This document shows positions 7,537-14,564 of a stretch of 18,422 nucleotides of DNA, piece after piece. A model generated the notes under the pieces. The model saw only the letters and a list, made by a program, of their open reading frames with translations. It had not been told where the DNA came from and did not search any database. The stretch covers positions 1 through 18,422 of the forward strand of contig DESQ01000050.1 of assembly GCA_002361355.1 (NCBI GenBank). Direction: 5' to 3'. The DNA is from Lachnospiraceae bacterium UBA3310 (GTDB lineage: Bacteria; Bacillota; Clostridia; Lachnospirales; Lachnospiraceae). The translations under genes were made by a program, and so were the position numbers. Position 1 is the stretch's first letter; each line of letters begins with the position of its first letter.

Positions 7537-9009
7537 ATGCCGTCTGCAAAAGTAAAGTATTCTATCAAATATAAACTGATCCTTCTCTCAATGGCAGTGG
7601 GAATCCCTTTTTTGGTGATGTCCCTCTATCTGATTTATGCGCTGCACAACTATAGCAGCGCCTATGATGCCATTGTGGATAATATGACGGTGGCAAACAA
7701 TTATAACCTGAATTTTAAAGAGGAGATGGACGAGAGCCTTTACAAGCTGGTGGTAGGTGCGGTTACTTTTGATACGGTGGGGAGCGACGGAAGCCTGGCG
7801 GATCCATACGTGCTTTTGGATGAGCTGAGGAGTGAGTTTAGCAACCTCATGAGTATTACCACGGATGGCGAGAGCCGCGCCAGATTACAGATTCTTTTGC
7901 GCAACATTGACACGTTGGAAGACCGCGTGGATGACATTCGGACGAATCTGGAGACAGATGTCGGTTATGATACGAACATAATCATGCTGGAAGATAATAT
8001 TTATATTCTGACGGAACTGATTCAGGATAATATTCAGTATTATATCTATTATCAGACGAGAAGCATGGAGCATCTGACAAGTCAGTTGAATGTGAGAATA
8101 CATACTTTTACTCTTTTTTGCGGGGTGATGCTGGCCTTTTTGATTTTTATGGTGGCGATCTTGATTGTCATGATCGTGACCGATACGACAAGGCCGATTA
8201 AGGAACTTTCCAAGGTGACGGAGCAGGTTGCGAAGGGGGATTTCTCCGCAAGAGCCAGGGTGGAGTCGGAGGATGAGGTCGCGGTTCTGGCTGACAGTGT
8301 GAACAGTATGACGGAGAGCCTGGAAGGGCTGGTTTCTAAAATTAAGGAGGACGAGAGAAAGATGCGGAAGGCGGATCTTCGTCTTTTGCAGGAACAGATA
8401 AATCCCCATTTCCTGTACAACACACTGGATACGATTGTGTGGCTGATTGAGGGAAACGACTCTGATAAGGCGGTCAATATGGTTATGTCGTTGTCAGAGT
8501 TTTTCCGTCTGGTACTCAGTAAGGGAAAGGAGTATATCATGATACAGGAGGAAGAGCTTCATATTAAAAGTTATCTGGAGATCCAGCAGGTGCGTTACCG
8601 GGATATTTTGGAGTATGAGATTAAAATTGATCCGGAGCTTTACCGGTATCAAATTTTGAAGCTGACCCTCCAGCCCCTGGTGGAGAACTCCCTCTATCAT
8701 GGTATTAAATATAAGCGCGCGAAGGGAAATATTCTTGTGACCGGAAAGATTTGCGCGGACGAGGTGCATTTTACGGTGGAGGACAACGGCGTTGGAATGG
8801 AAGAGGAGGAACTTCACAAGCTGCGGGAGGAGATCGAAAAACCCTGCAAAGATACGGAGAAGGGTTTTGGGCTGGCCAATGTCAACGAGAGGATCCGCAT
8901 GAATTTCGGGCCGGAGTACGGCATGCGGATCGACTCTGCCAAAGGGAAGGGAATGCGGGTGGAGATTGTGATTCCGGCGGTTCCGTATACGGAGGAAAGG
9001 GAGGACTGA
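7537..9009 (+). CDS. YesM/LytS-type sensor histidine kinase
   Basis: This 490-residue inner-membrane kinase has a first membrane helix at about 12-36, an extracytoplasmic region of about 150 residues (37-188), a second helix at 190-215, a HAMP linker (about 213-270) and the His_kinase domain. The phosphorylated histidine is H291 in EQINPHFLYNTLD. The ATP-binding boxes are LVENSLYHG (N box, N384), EDNGVGM (G1) and GFGLANVNERI (G2). It should phosphorylate the AraC-type response regulator encoded two genes downstream. The next gene, one base away, encodes a membrane-anchored sugar-binding protein that probably feeds it the sugar signal, as described for XylFII-LytS in clostridia. The ATG has AAGGAG at 7521-7526. 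Sequence and length are ordinary for the family. Confidence 0.92.
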   Translation: MPSAKVKYSIKYKLILLSMAVGIPFLVMSLYLIYALHNYSSAYDAIVDNMTVANNYNLNFKEEMDESLYKLVVGAVTFDTVGSDGSLADPYVLLDELRSEFSNLMSITTDGESRARLQILLRNIDTLEDRVDDIRTNLETDVGYDTNIIMLEDNIYILTELIQDNIQYYIYYQTRSMEHLTSQLNVRIHTFTLFCGVMLAFLIFMVAILIVMIVTDTTRPIKELSKVTEQVAKGDFSARARVESEDEVAVLADSVNSMTESLEGLVSKIKEDERKMRKADLRLLQEQINPHFLYNTLDTIVWLIEGNDSDKAVNMVMSLSEFFRLVLSKGKEYIMIQEEELHIKSYLEIQQVRYRDILEYEIKIDPELYRYQILKLTLQPLVENSLYHGIKYKRAKGNILVTGKICADEVHFTVEDNGVGMEEEELHKLREEIEKPCKDTEKGFGLANVNERIRMNFGPEYGMRIDSAKGKGMRVEIVIPAVPYTEERED

Positions 9010-9010
9010 T

Positions 9011-10036
9011 ATGTTTCTAAAGAGGGCATACGGCATTGTGATAATCGGGATACTCCTCGCTTTGGTGCTGATGTTTATGATGTTCGGAAGCGGGCTTTTT
9101 ACGGAGATGGAAGAGACGACGCAGGTGGAGAGAGAGAACCGGATTGTGGTAGGCGTATCGCAGCTTGGGAGTGAGTCAGGGTTCCGGACGGCCAATACGG
9201 AGTCGGTACAGAATGCGTTCACACAGCAAAACGGTTATTTCTTGATCTATAATAATGCAAGACAGCGCCAGGAAAATCAGCTTAAGGCAATCCGAAGTTT
9301 TATTTCCCAAAGAGTGGACTATATCATTTTTTCTCCCGTAGTGGAGACTGGCTGGGAGACCGTGCTGCAGGAGGCAAAGGAGGCGGGAGTCCCCGTTATT
9401 CTCATGGATCGCAGTGTGGATGTGGAGGATGAGAGCCTGTATGTAACCTGTGTCGGCAGTAATTTTGTGGAAGAGGGGGAGAAGGCCGGACACTGGCTGG
9501 AAAAAGAACTGCAAAAACAGGGGCATACGCAGGAGCCGGTCAATATCGTGGTACTGGCGGGGACGGAAGGCTCTTCTTCACAGATTGGCAGGACAGAGGG
9601 ATTTGACGCGGTGGCGGGCGGGCATGACAACTGGAATATTCTGGAGCAGAAGTGCGCGGAATTTACTTCCACCAGGGGGAAGGAAGTGATGCGTGGGTTT
9701 TTGCGTAAATATCCGGAAATCGATGTCGTGGTATCCCAAAACGACGATATGACTTTCGGCGCGATCGAAGCGATCAGAGAGTCCGGGCGAACCGTAGGCG
9801 TGGACGGCGATATCATGATTATCTCCTTTGATGCGGTGGAGAGCGCGCTGGAGATGGTGGCGGAGGGGACGATTAACGTGGACATCGAGTGTAACCCGAA
9901 TCAGGGAGAATATCTGCTGCAGGTCATTGACATGCTGGAGGCCGGAGAGCCGGTTGAGAAACAATATTATGTGGAAGAAGATGTTTTTACCATGGAGAAT
10001 GTGACAAAGGAAGTTTTGGACGAGAGGAGCTATTAG
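9011..10036 (+). CDS. Membrane-anchored sugar-binding sensor protein, YtfQ-like
   Basis: The 341-residue protein is a Peripla_BP_4 sugar-binding protein held by one N-terminal helix (about 8-27). There is no lipobox Cys and no obvious signal-peptidase site, so it should stay tethered. Binding-fold segments match E. coli YtfQ closely: VGVSQLGSESGFRTAN, RQENQLKAIRSFISQ, PVVETGWETVLQEAKEAGVP and MDRSVDVEDESLY. It sits between the kinase (one base upstream) and the response regulator (13 bases downstream). That position, together with a separate lipoprotein for the transporter further on, makes it a sensing subunit rather than the transport receptor. It is clearly a paralog of the transport protein at 13174 and is closer to YtfQ in its binding-site motifs. 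The start ATG has AGGGAGG upstream inside the kinase 3' end. Ligand is inferred as a hexo- or pentofuranose. Confidence 0.88.
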   Translation: MFLKRAYGIVIIGILLALVLMFMMFGSGLFTEMEETTQVERENRIVVGVSQLGSESGFRTANTESVQNAFTQQNGYFLIYNNARQRQENQLKAIRSFISQRVDYIIFSPVVETGWETVLQEAKEAGVPVILMDRSVDVEDESLYVTCVGSNFVEEGEKAGHWLEKELQKQGHTQEPVNIVVLAGTEGSSSQIGRTEGFDAVAGGHDNWNILEQKCAEFTSTRGKEVMRGFLRKYPEIDVVVSQNDDMTFGAIEAIRESGRTVGVDGDIMIISFDAVESALEMVAEGTINVDIECNPNQGEYLLQVIDMLEAGEPVEKQYYVEEDVFTMENVTKEVLDERSY

Positions 10037-10049
10037 AAGGGAGAGACAA

Positions 10050-11678
10050 ATGCTGAAGGTGTTTCTTGTTGAGGATGAGAGCGTTGTCAGGGAAGGACTG
10101 AGGGATAATATACCATGGCAGCAGTACGGTTATGAGTTTGTGGGGGAGGCCAGTGACGGGGAGATGGCGCTTCCTCTCATACAGAAGACGAAACCGGATG
10201 TTCTGCTTACGGATATCAAAATGCCTTTTATGGATGGATTGTCTTTGAGCCGTCTGGTGCATCAGGAGTTTCCTGATATGAAAATTATTATCATCAGCGG
10301 GTACGATGACTTTGAGTATGCCAGAGGCGCGATTCTGGTGGGAGCGGAGCAGTATCTGTTAAAGCCGGTTACTAGGGCGGCGATGCAGAAGGTTCTGGCG
10401 GAGCTTAAGACAAAGATTGAAAATGAGCGGGAACAGAAAACCTATCAGGAGAAATTTCAGAGCGAGGTCAGAGAGTACGGACAGTTTTCCAGAACCGATT
10501 TTTTTGTCAGAGTGTTCGAGGGACGGATGCCGGTGCAGGATATCTATGAGGAAGCAGCCAGGCTTTCCCTGAAAATCAATGCGGCGTGCTACAATATTTT
10601 GTTGTTTACCCTGCAGGAAAAACGCACCGGGGAGAATGCGGGTATGGAATCCGAGGATTTTGCCAGAAAGCGGGAGGAACTTTTACATTATTTTATACGA
10701 TACCCGGAGAATCTTGTCTTTCGGTGGAATGTGAATACATACGGCGTGCTGATCAAGGGCAGTGTGGAACAGATGCCGGAACTTGCCGCCAGATGTCTGG
10801 AAAATGTGGAACGAATCTGCCGGCCTGCGCAGGAGATGCTGGAATGGTATGTGGCTGTTGGAGAACCGGTGGAGCGGCTGAGTCTTTTGGCGGAGTGCTA
10901 CAGCAATGCAAACCATCTCTTTGCCTACCGGTTTCTGATGCCGGGACAACATGTCTTTACCGGGGAGACGGTGCGCCTGAATGTGCCCGGTAAGGAGGAG
11001 GGCGGCCGGATTGGGGATATTGATCCGTCGAAGATGGATGCCGGACTGATTCTGGATTTTTTGCGGCGGGGCGCGAAGGATGAGATTGGGGATTATGTGG
11101 AGAATTATTTGAGGGCTTTGGGAGAAGCCCTGCGCTCGGTGATGTTTCGGAATTATCTGACACTGCATGCCTATTTCGTGACAGTGGCTTATGTGGAGTC
11201 TCTGGGCTGTGGCAAAGAGGAGCTGCTGCAGCTTATGAGCGACAGGGGGCTTGCGCCGGAACGGCAGTACGACGTAGAACAACTGGGGGATTATTTTTGC
11301 GGATTGATTGAGAAGGCCCTGGAACTGCGGGACAGAGAGTCGGATAACCAGAGCGAGCGGATTTTAAAGAAAGCCCTCTCTTATATAGAAGAAAACTTTT
11401 CACAGGAAACCCTTTCCCTGAATTCCGTGGCGGGGGAAGTGAACGTCAGCGCCAACTATTTCAGCGCTATTTTTTCCCGCGCCATGCAGGTGACTTTTGT
11501 GGAGTATGTGACGGGCAAGCGTATGGAGAAGGCGAAAAAGCTTCTGCGGCAGACACAGATGCACACTGGTGAAATTGCGCAGGAGGTGGGTTACAAAGAT
11601 CCCCATTATTTCAGTTTTGTCTTTAAGAAGACACAGGGATGTACGCCAAGAGAGTACCGGGCGGGCACAAGGGCTTAA
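10050..11678 (+). CDS. YesN-type response regulator, AraC family
   Basis: The 542-residue cytoplasmic regulator has a receiver domain (1 to about 120) with acidic pocket E8/D9, phospho-acceptor D55 (TDIKMPFMDG), S83 and K105 (LLKP). A long central linker follows. The last 105 residues are two AraC helix-turn-helix motifs (LSLNSVAGEVNVSANYFSAI and TGEIAQEVGYKDPHYFSFVF, closed by TPREYR). Phosphorylated by the upstream kinase, it should activate the transporter operon beyond the next gene. AraC-type regulators of this class bind direct repeats near the -35, and a candidate pair lies at 12963-13003. The ATG has GGGAG six bases upstream. The stop interleaves with that of the convergent AraR-type gene in the sequence TTAA, leaving no terminator between them. 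Confidence 0.92.
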   Translation: MLKVFLVEDESVVREGLRDNIPWQQYGYEFVGEASDGEMALPLIQKTKPDVLLTDIKMPFMDGLSLSRLVHQEFPDMKIIIISGYDDFEYARGAILVGAEQYLLKPVTRAAMQKVLAELKTKIENEREQKTYQEKFQSEVREYGQFSRTDFFVRVFEGRMPVQDIYEEAARLSLKINAACYNILLFTLQEKRTGENAGMESEDFARKREELLHYFIRYPENLVFRWNVNTYGVLIKGSVEQMPELAARCLENVERICRPAQEMLEWYVAVGEPVERLSLLAECYSNANHLFAYRFLMPGQHVFTGETVRLNVPGKEEGGRIGDIDPSKMDAGLILDFLRRGAKDEIGDYVENYLRALGEALRSVMFRNYLTLHAYFVTVAYVESLGCGKEELLQLMSDRGLAPERQYDVEQLGDYFCGLIEKALELRDRESDNQSERILKKALSYIEENFSQETLSLNSVAGEVNVSANYFSAIFSRAMQVTFVEYVTGKRMEKAKKLLRQTQMHTGEIAQEVGYKDPHYFSFVFKKTQGCTPREYRAGTRA

Positions 11679-12757
11679 GGCCGGGCGGGCCCGTCGCTTT
11701 CCCTGCGTACCAGTTCCCATGGAATTTCCTGAGACACCGCGGGAACTCCCTGCAGTAAATGAATCATGGTTTCCGCTACGCAGTTTCCCATCTCATGCGG
11801 TTTGTGAGTCAGTGTGGTAATCCGAACCCTGCTTAAGTCGCTCAGATAACTGTTGTCGAAGCAGACCACGGAGACATCTCTGGGAACTTGAATATGGGCG
11901 TAGGATAGCTCTTTCATCAGCCAGTAGGCAATCTCGTCGTTATAGCAGATGACGGCGGAACAGCCGCCCAGCCTTTCTCTGATAAAGGAGGCGAGAAAAC
12001 GGGTGTCCTGTCTTTTCTCCAGTGCGTCGACATCTGATGTCTGAAACCATCCCACGTGGGAATCCGTAAATTCCAATCCCAGATCGCGCAGGCAGGAAAC
12101 TGCGCCCAGATAGCGTTCGGCACCCTGTCTGTCGTCTATTTTAAAAAGTCCTGCGATGGAGGTGTGGCCGAGCCCGGCAAGATGATTTGCCAGAAGGTAA
12201 CCGCCGTAGTAGTTGTCGTCTTTGATACAGACTTCCTCTTTCAAGCCTTCGTATCTGTTGTGCAGAAAAAGCAGACGGGTGCCGTTGGCTTTCAGTCTTT
12301 CATAGAGATTGGCATTGGGTGTGGGAAGAGCGCTTTTAGAGCCCTCCACAATCAGGCCGCGGGGAGGCGCGTCCAGCAGGGAGAGCAGAATATGCCGTTC
12401 CGTGGAGGTATCGTTGTCTGTGGGGTGGACTTGCAACTGATAACCTTTTTCGGCGAGCGAGGAGCGGATGTCGGTGAGCAGATGGGGATAGATATATTCC
12501 TGGCTGCTGGCGATCAGAATGGGTATGAGGTTTTCAGAGGTGTCAGGAGAGAGCCCGGTAGCGTAGGAGCCGCTTCCCTGCCGGCTTTCAATCAACCCTT
12601 TCTCACGTAAGAGCGAGAGAGCGGCGCGCACGGTCTGGCGGCTGACATGGTACTGTCCGGCGAGCTGCGCCTCCGTAGGCAGTATGGTGATGCCATGTTG
12701 CAGATTTCGGGTAATCTGTTCTGTAATCTGTTTCGAAAGTGTTTCGTATTTGCTCAT
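11675..12757 (-). CDS. GntR-LacI hybrid repressor, AraR-like
   Basis: This 360-residue protein joins a GntR winged helix (1 to about 66; LPTEAQLAGQYHVSRQTVR then LLREKGLIESRQGSGSYA) to a LacI-type effector-binding domain (from about residue 76, IPILIASSQEYIYPHLLTDI). This fusion is the architecture of AraR, which in Bacillus represses arabinose genes until L-arabinose binds. GHTSIAGLF, RYLGAVSCLRDLGLEF, ICYNDEIAYWLMKEL and VSVVCFDNSYLSDL are typical of the effector domain. The ATG at 12757 has AAAGGAG nine to ten bases upstream. It diverges from the transporter operon and so is well placed to repress it and itself; AATTTGTA half-sites occur on both sides of the intergenic region. The arabinose assignment rests on family resemblance, so another pentose or oligosaccharide is possible. 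Confidence 0.87.
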   Translation of the reverse strand: MSKYETLSKQITEQITRNLQHGITILPTEAQLAGQYHVSRQTVRAALSLLREKGLIESRQGSGSYATGLSPDTSENLIPILIASSQEYIYPHLLTDIRSSLAEKGYQLQVHPTDNDTSTERHILLSLLDAPPRGLIVEGSKSALPTPNANLYERLKANGTRLLFLHNRYEGLKEEVCIKDDNYYGGYLLANHLAGLGHTSIAGLFKIDDRQGAERYLGAVSCLRDLGLEFTDSHVGWFQTSDVDALEKRQDTRFLASFIRERLGGCSAVICYNDEIAYWLMKELSYAHIQVPRDVSVVCFDNSYLSDLSRVRITTLTHKPHEMGNCVAETMIHLLQGVPAVSQEIPWELVRRESDGPARP

Positions 12758-12787
12758 AGTAAAAAAATCTCCTTTTTTTGTTCGTGG

Positions 12788-12799
12788 TTTGTTTACAAA
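12788..12799. promoter_or_regulatory. Palindrome near the araR-like start
   Basis: TTTGT-TT-ACAAA is a perfect inverted repeat 31-42 bases upstream of the repressor ATG. Read on the minus strand it contains AATTTGTA, the same core found twice upstream of the transporter genes and as half of the Bacillus AraR operator (ATTTGTAC). It is a candidate autoregulatory site. Its centre is two bases shorter than the Bacillus consensus. Confidence 0.4.
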
Positions 12800-12962
12800 T
12801 TACCTTACATTTATTCATAAAAACACCCTGAACGGAAGAAAACACCTTCCAAAAGTGTATTTTTAGAAGAATTACTATAAAAAGAACAGAGAAAAAATGA
12901 GAAAATTTTCCGTTAAAATTCATAAATAAGGAATCAAATCGTAAAAAATTACCCTAAAATTT

Positions 12963-13003
12963 TAAATTTGTACTATTTATTTTTATTATAGCATAAATTT
13001 GTA
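12963..13003 (+). repeat. Direct repeat TAAATTTGTA, 31-bp period, candidate activator/repressor sites
   Basis: TAAATTTGTA occurs at 12963-12972 and again at 12994-13003. The similarity continues for six more bases, 13 of 16 identical in all. The period is about three helical turns, so both copies face the same side. The second copy ends about 30 bases before the likely -10 (13033). AraC-type response regulators bind such direct repeats, and ATTTGTAC in the first copy is an exact AraR half-operator. I cannot tell which protein binds. Confidence 0.5.
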
Positions 13004-13006
13004 TTG

Positions 13007-13038
13007 TTGAACCCATCCAAAATGCACAAAAGGATAAT
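13007..13038 (+). promoter_or_regulatory. Likely transporter-operon promoter
   Basis: GATAAT (13033-13038) is a good -10, but the nearest -35-like box, TTGAAC (13007-13012), is 20 bases away instead of 17. That geometry fits an activator-dependent promoter, with the direct repeats directly upstream. Transcription from near 13045 would give a leader of about 130 bases. A second option is TTGTAC (12968-12973) with CATAAA (12992-12997). The rest of the 12758-13173 gap is AT-rich, plus a repeated AAAACACC (12820 and 12839). Confidence 0.4.
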
Positions 13039-13153
13039 TTTGGGTGTTGAATCACGTCATGCATTTTGCTAAAGTGTTCTCAGGGACGGGAAACAACGAA
13101 TCCTGATCCCAAACATATAGTTCTCTCACCGCAGGCTGCGATGGGAGGAAACC

Positions 13154-13177
13154 ATGAAAGGGAGGAAACTAGAATGA
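13154..13177 (+). CDS. Seven-codon leader ORF overlapping the binding-protein start
   Basis: ATG at 13154 encodes MKGRKLE and ends with TGA at 13175-13177. It overlaps the binding-protein ATG (13174-13176) as ATGA. It has its own GGGAGG at 13143-13148, five bases upstream, and it contains the GGGAGG (13160-13165) used by the main gene. The arrangement suits translational coupling. It may equally be chance in a purine-rich leader, since GGGAGGAAAC is duplicated there. Confidence 0.3.
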   Translation: MKGRKLE

Positions 13178-14313
13178 AGAAAAAATTAGCAGTATTACTG
13201 ACAGGCGCTATGGTAATGGCTACTCTGGCAGGATGCGGCGGCGCTTCTGAGGAAGCGGCAGCACCTGCGGCAGAGGCACCCGCGGCAGAGGAGGAGGCCC
13301 CTGCAGCAGAGGCACCCGCGGCAGAGGAGGAGGCCCCTGCAGCAGAGGCACCCGCGGCTGAGGAGGAAGCTCCTGCAGCAGAGGAAGAGGCACCTGCGGC
13401 TGACGCAGCATCCGGCGATCTGATCACTGTCGGTATCATCAACAATGACCCTAGTGAGTCTGGTTATCGTACCGCGAACGATGCGGACTTGAAGGCAGCT
13501 TTCACCGAGGAGAACGGCTATTCTGCATCTTTTGCATATGGCAACCCTGCGGTAGGTAATGCAAACGAGGATCAGGTAAAGGCAGCACAGCAGTTTATTC
13601 AGGACGGCGTTGACTATCTGCTTCTCTCCGCAGCGGATACTGCAGGCTGGGATACCGTATTACAGGATGCGCAGGACGCAGGCGTTCAGGTTATCCTGTT
13701 TGACCGTACCATCGATGCAGATGAGAGCCTTTACGCAGCATCCATCGTATCCGATATGGACAAAGAGGGCCAGACAGCAGTAGATTGGCTTGCAAGTCAG
13801 AATCTTGATACCTACAATATCATCCACCTGCAGGGTCAGATGGGTTCCGCAGCGCAGCAGGGCCGTACCAAGGCTTTGGATGATAAGGTAGCGGCAGAGG
13901 CTAACTGGAACATGGTTGAGCAGCAGACCGCTTCCTGGAACGCAGAGAACGCACAGCAGATTGTGCAGTCTGTGATCAGCTCCGGTAAAGAGTTTAACGT
14001 AATCTACGCTGAGAACGATGATATGGCTAAGGGCGCTGTTGCAGCTCTGGATGCAGCTAATATTTCCCACGGCGTAGGCAAAGACGTAATCGTTATGGGC
14101 TTTGACTGCAACAAGTGGGCTCTTGAGGAGCTGCTTGCAGGCAACTGGAACTATGATGGTCAGTGTAATCCTTTCCAGTCTTCTTACATCGATGATGTTA
14201 TCAAGACCCTTGAGAGCGGCGGCACACCTGCTGAGAAGGTCATCATCATGGACGAGAAGGGCTTCGATGCAACCACTATCACACAGGAGGACGTAGACAA
14301 CTACGGAATCTAA
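13174..14313 (+). CDS. ABC transporter sugar-binding lipoprotein, YtfQ-like
   Basis: This 379-residue protein is the extracytoplasmic receptor of the transporter encoded downstream. It has a lipoprotein signal peptide with lipobox TLAGC (Cys at residue 21), then an Ala/Pro/Glu linker (about 26-79), then a Peripla_BP_4 domain from residue 83 (TVGIINNDPSESGYRTAN, VKAAQQFIQDGVDYLLLSAA, GWDTVLQDAQDAGVQVILFDRTID, YAENDDMAKGAVAAL). It aligns along its length with the membrane-anchored protein at 9011 but has diverged at several motif positions (NNDPSESGY against SQLGSESGF), so affinity or ligand may differ. The ATG has GGGAGG eight bases upstream; in-frame upstream codons to 13066 look untranslated. 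Codon use is biased to a few codons, as in highly expressed genes. The linker is unusually long and repetitive at DNA level. Confidence 0.93.
   Translation: MKKKLAVLLTGAMVMATLAGCGGASEEAAAPAAEAPAAEEEAPAAEAPAAEEEAPAAEAPAAEEEAPAAEEEAPAADAASGDLITVGIINNDPSESGYRTANDADLKAAFTEENGYSASFAYGNPAVGNANEDQVKAAQQFIQDGVDYLLLSAADTAGWDTVLQDAQDAGVQVILFDRTIDADESLYAASIVSDMDKEGQTAVDWLASQNLDTYNIIHLQGQMGSAAQQGRTKALDDKVAAEANWNMVEQQTASWNAENAQQIVQSVISSGKEFNVIYAENDDMAKGAVAALDAANISHGVGKDVIVMGFDCNKWALEELLAGNWNYDGQCNPFQSSYIDDVIKTLESGGTPAEKVIIMDEKGFDATTITQEDVDNYGI
13270..13377 (+). repeat. 36-bp tandem repeat encoding the Ala-Pro-Glu linker
   Basis: Three consecutive 36-base units (13270-13305, 13306-13341 and 13342-13377) encode AEAPAAEEEAPA. 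The first two are identical and the third carries a few silent changes. Partial copies flank the array. Unit number could vary by slippage, changing the distance between the lipid anchor and the binding domain without shifting the frame. Confidence 0.85.
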
Positions 14314-14324
14314 CAGCTGCGCAA

Positions 14325-14422
14325 GGAAAACAAGCGACGCGAAGCGGCATTTGTTTTCCGGCAGCGTTAACGAGAAAGCGTTTGACGGAGTCAAACAGGG
14401 AGCGTCGAAGACGCGGGCTTTC
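14325..14422 (+). repeat. Cluster of mini-hairpins after the binding-protein gene
   Basis: Three hairpins close on C(GNA)G loops. CGC-GAA-GCG (14338-14346) is nested inside the 9-bp stem GGAAAACAA/TTGTTTTCC (14325-14333 with 14351-14359). GTTTGAC-GGA-GTCAAAC lies at 14380-14396 and GCGTC-GAA-GACGC at 14402-14414. The last two are enclosed by GAAAGC/GCTTTC (14374-14379 with 14417-14422), giving a three-way junction. No T run follows, so this is more likely an mRNA 3'-stabilising or processing element, or a dispersed repeat, than a terminator. Confidence 0.6.
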
Positions 14423-14432
14423 GAGTGAATCG

Positions 14433-14462
14433 TTTGCTACGTAGCAAAAAATATGATATAAT
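14433..14462 (+). promoter_or_regulatory. Internal promoter before the ATPase gene, with 16-bp palindrome
   Basis: TTGCTA (14434-14439) and TATAAT (14457-14462) are 17 bases apart, and TGA precedes the -10, giving a near-ideal extended promoter. The perfect palindrome TTTGCTACGTAGCAAA (14433-14448) covers the -35, so a dimeric regulator or a hairpin could act here. Transcription would start near 14469. Confidence 0.6.
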
Positions 14463-14471
14463 GTAAGAAAC

Positions 14472-14515
14472 GAGCGCGGCGCAGCGCCATCCAGCCTGCC
14501 CGCGCTCTTTCTCTA
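14472..14515 (+). terminator. Attenuator or terminator between binding-protein and ATPase genes
   Basis: GAGCGCGG (14472-14479) pairs with CCGCGCTC (14500-14507), followed by TTTCTCT. A smaller competing hairpin, GGCGC-A-GCGCC, lies inside. It would reduce readthrough from the binding-protein gene into the ATPase and permease genes, a common way to make more receptor than membrane complex. It also lies directly after the internal promoter start. Confidence 0.55.
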
Positions 14516-14564
14516 AAATTTTTTAATAAATTTTTATAAAAATGATTGGGAGGTGAACCTGAGA

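Noticed and set aside
12820..12846. Repeated AAAACACC, 19 bases apart, upstream of the transporter operon
   Set aside because: The repeat is short, lies more than 180 bases from the likely promoter and has off-turn spacing, so it is weak as an operator pair.
13066..13173. N-terminal extension of the sugar-binding lipoprotein
   Set aside because: It would bury the lipoprotein signal peptide 36 residues inside; the ATG at 13174 has a strong ribosome site.
13080..13445. Antisense Ala/Ser-rich and Pro/Leu-rich frames over the lipoprotein gene
   Set aside because: They are mirror images of the 36-bp repeat linker, without starts or homology.
14374..14387. cre-like match around GAAAGCGTTTGAC
   Set aside because: Only the central bases fit and the outer consensus positions fail; the stretch is better explained as hairpin stems.
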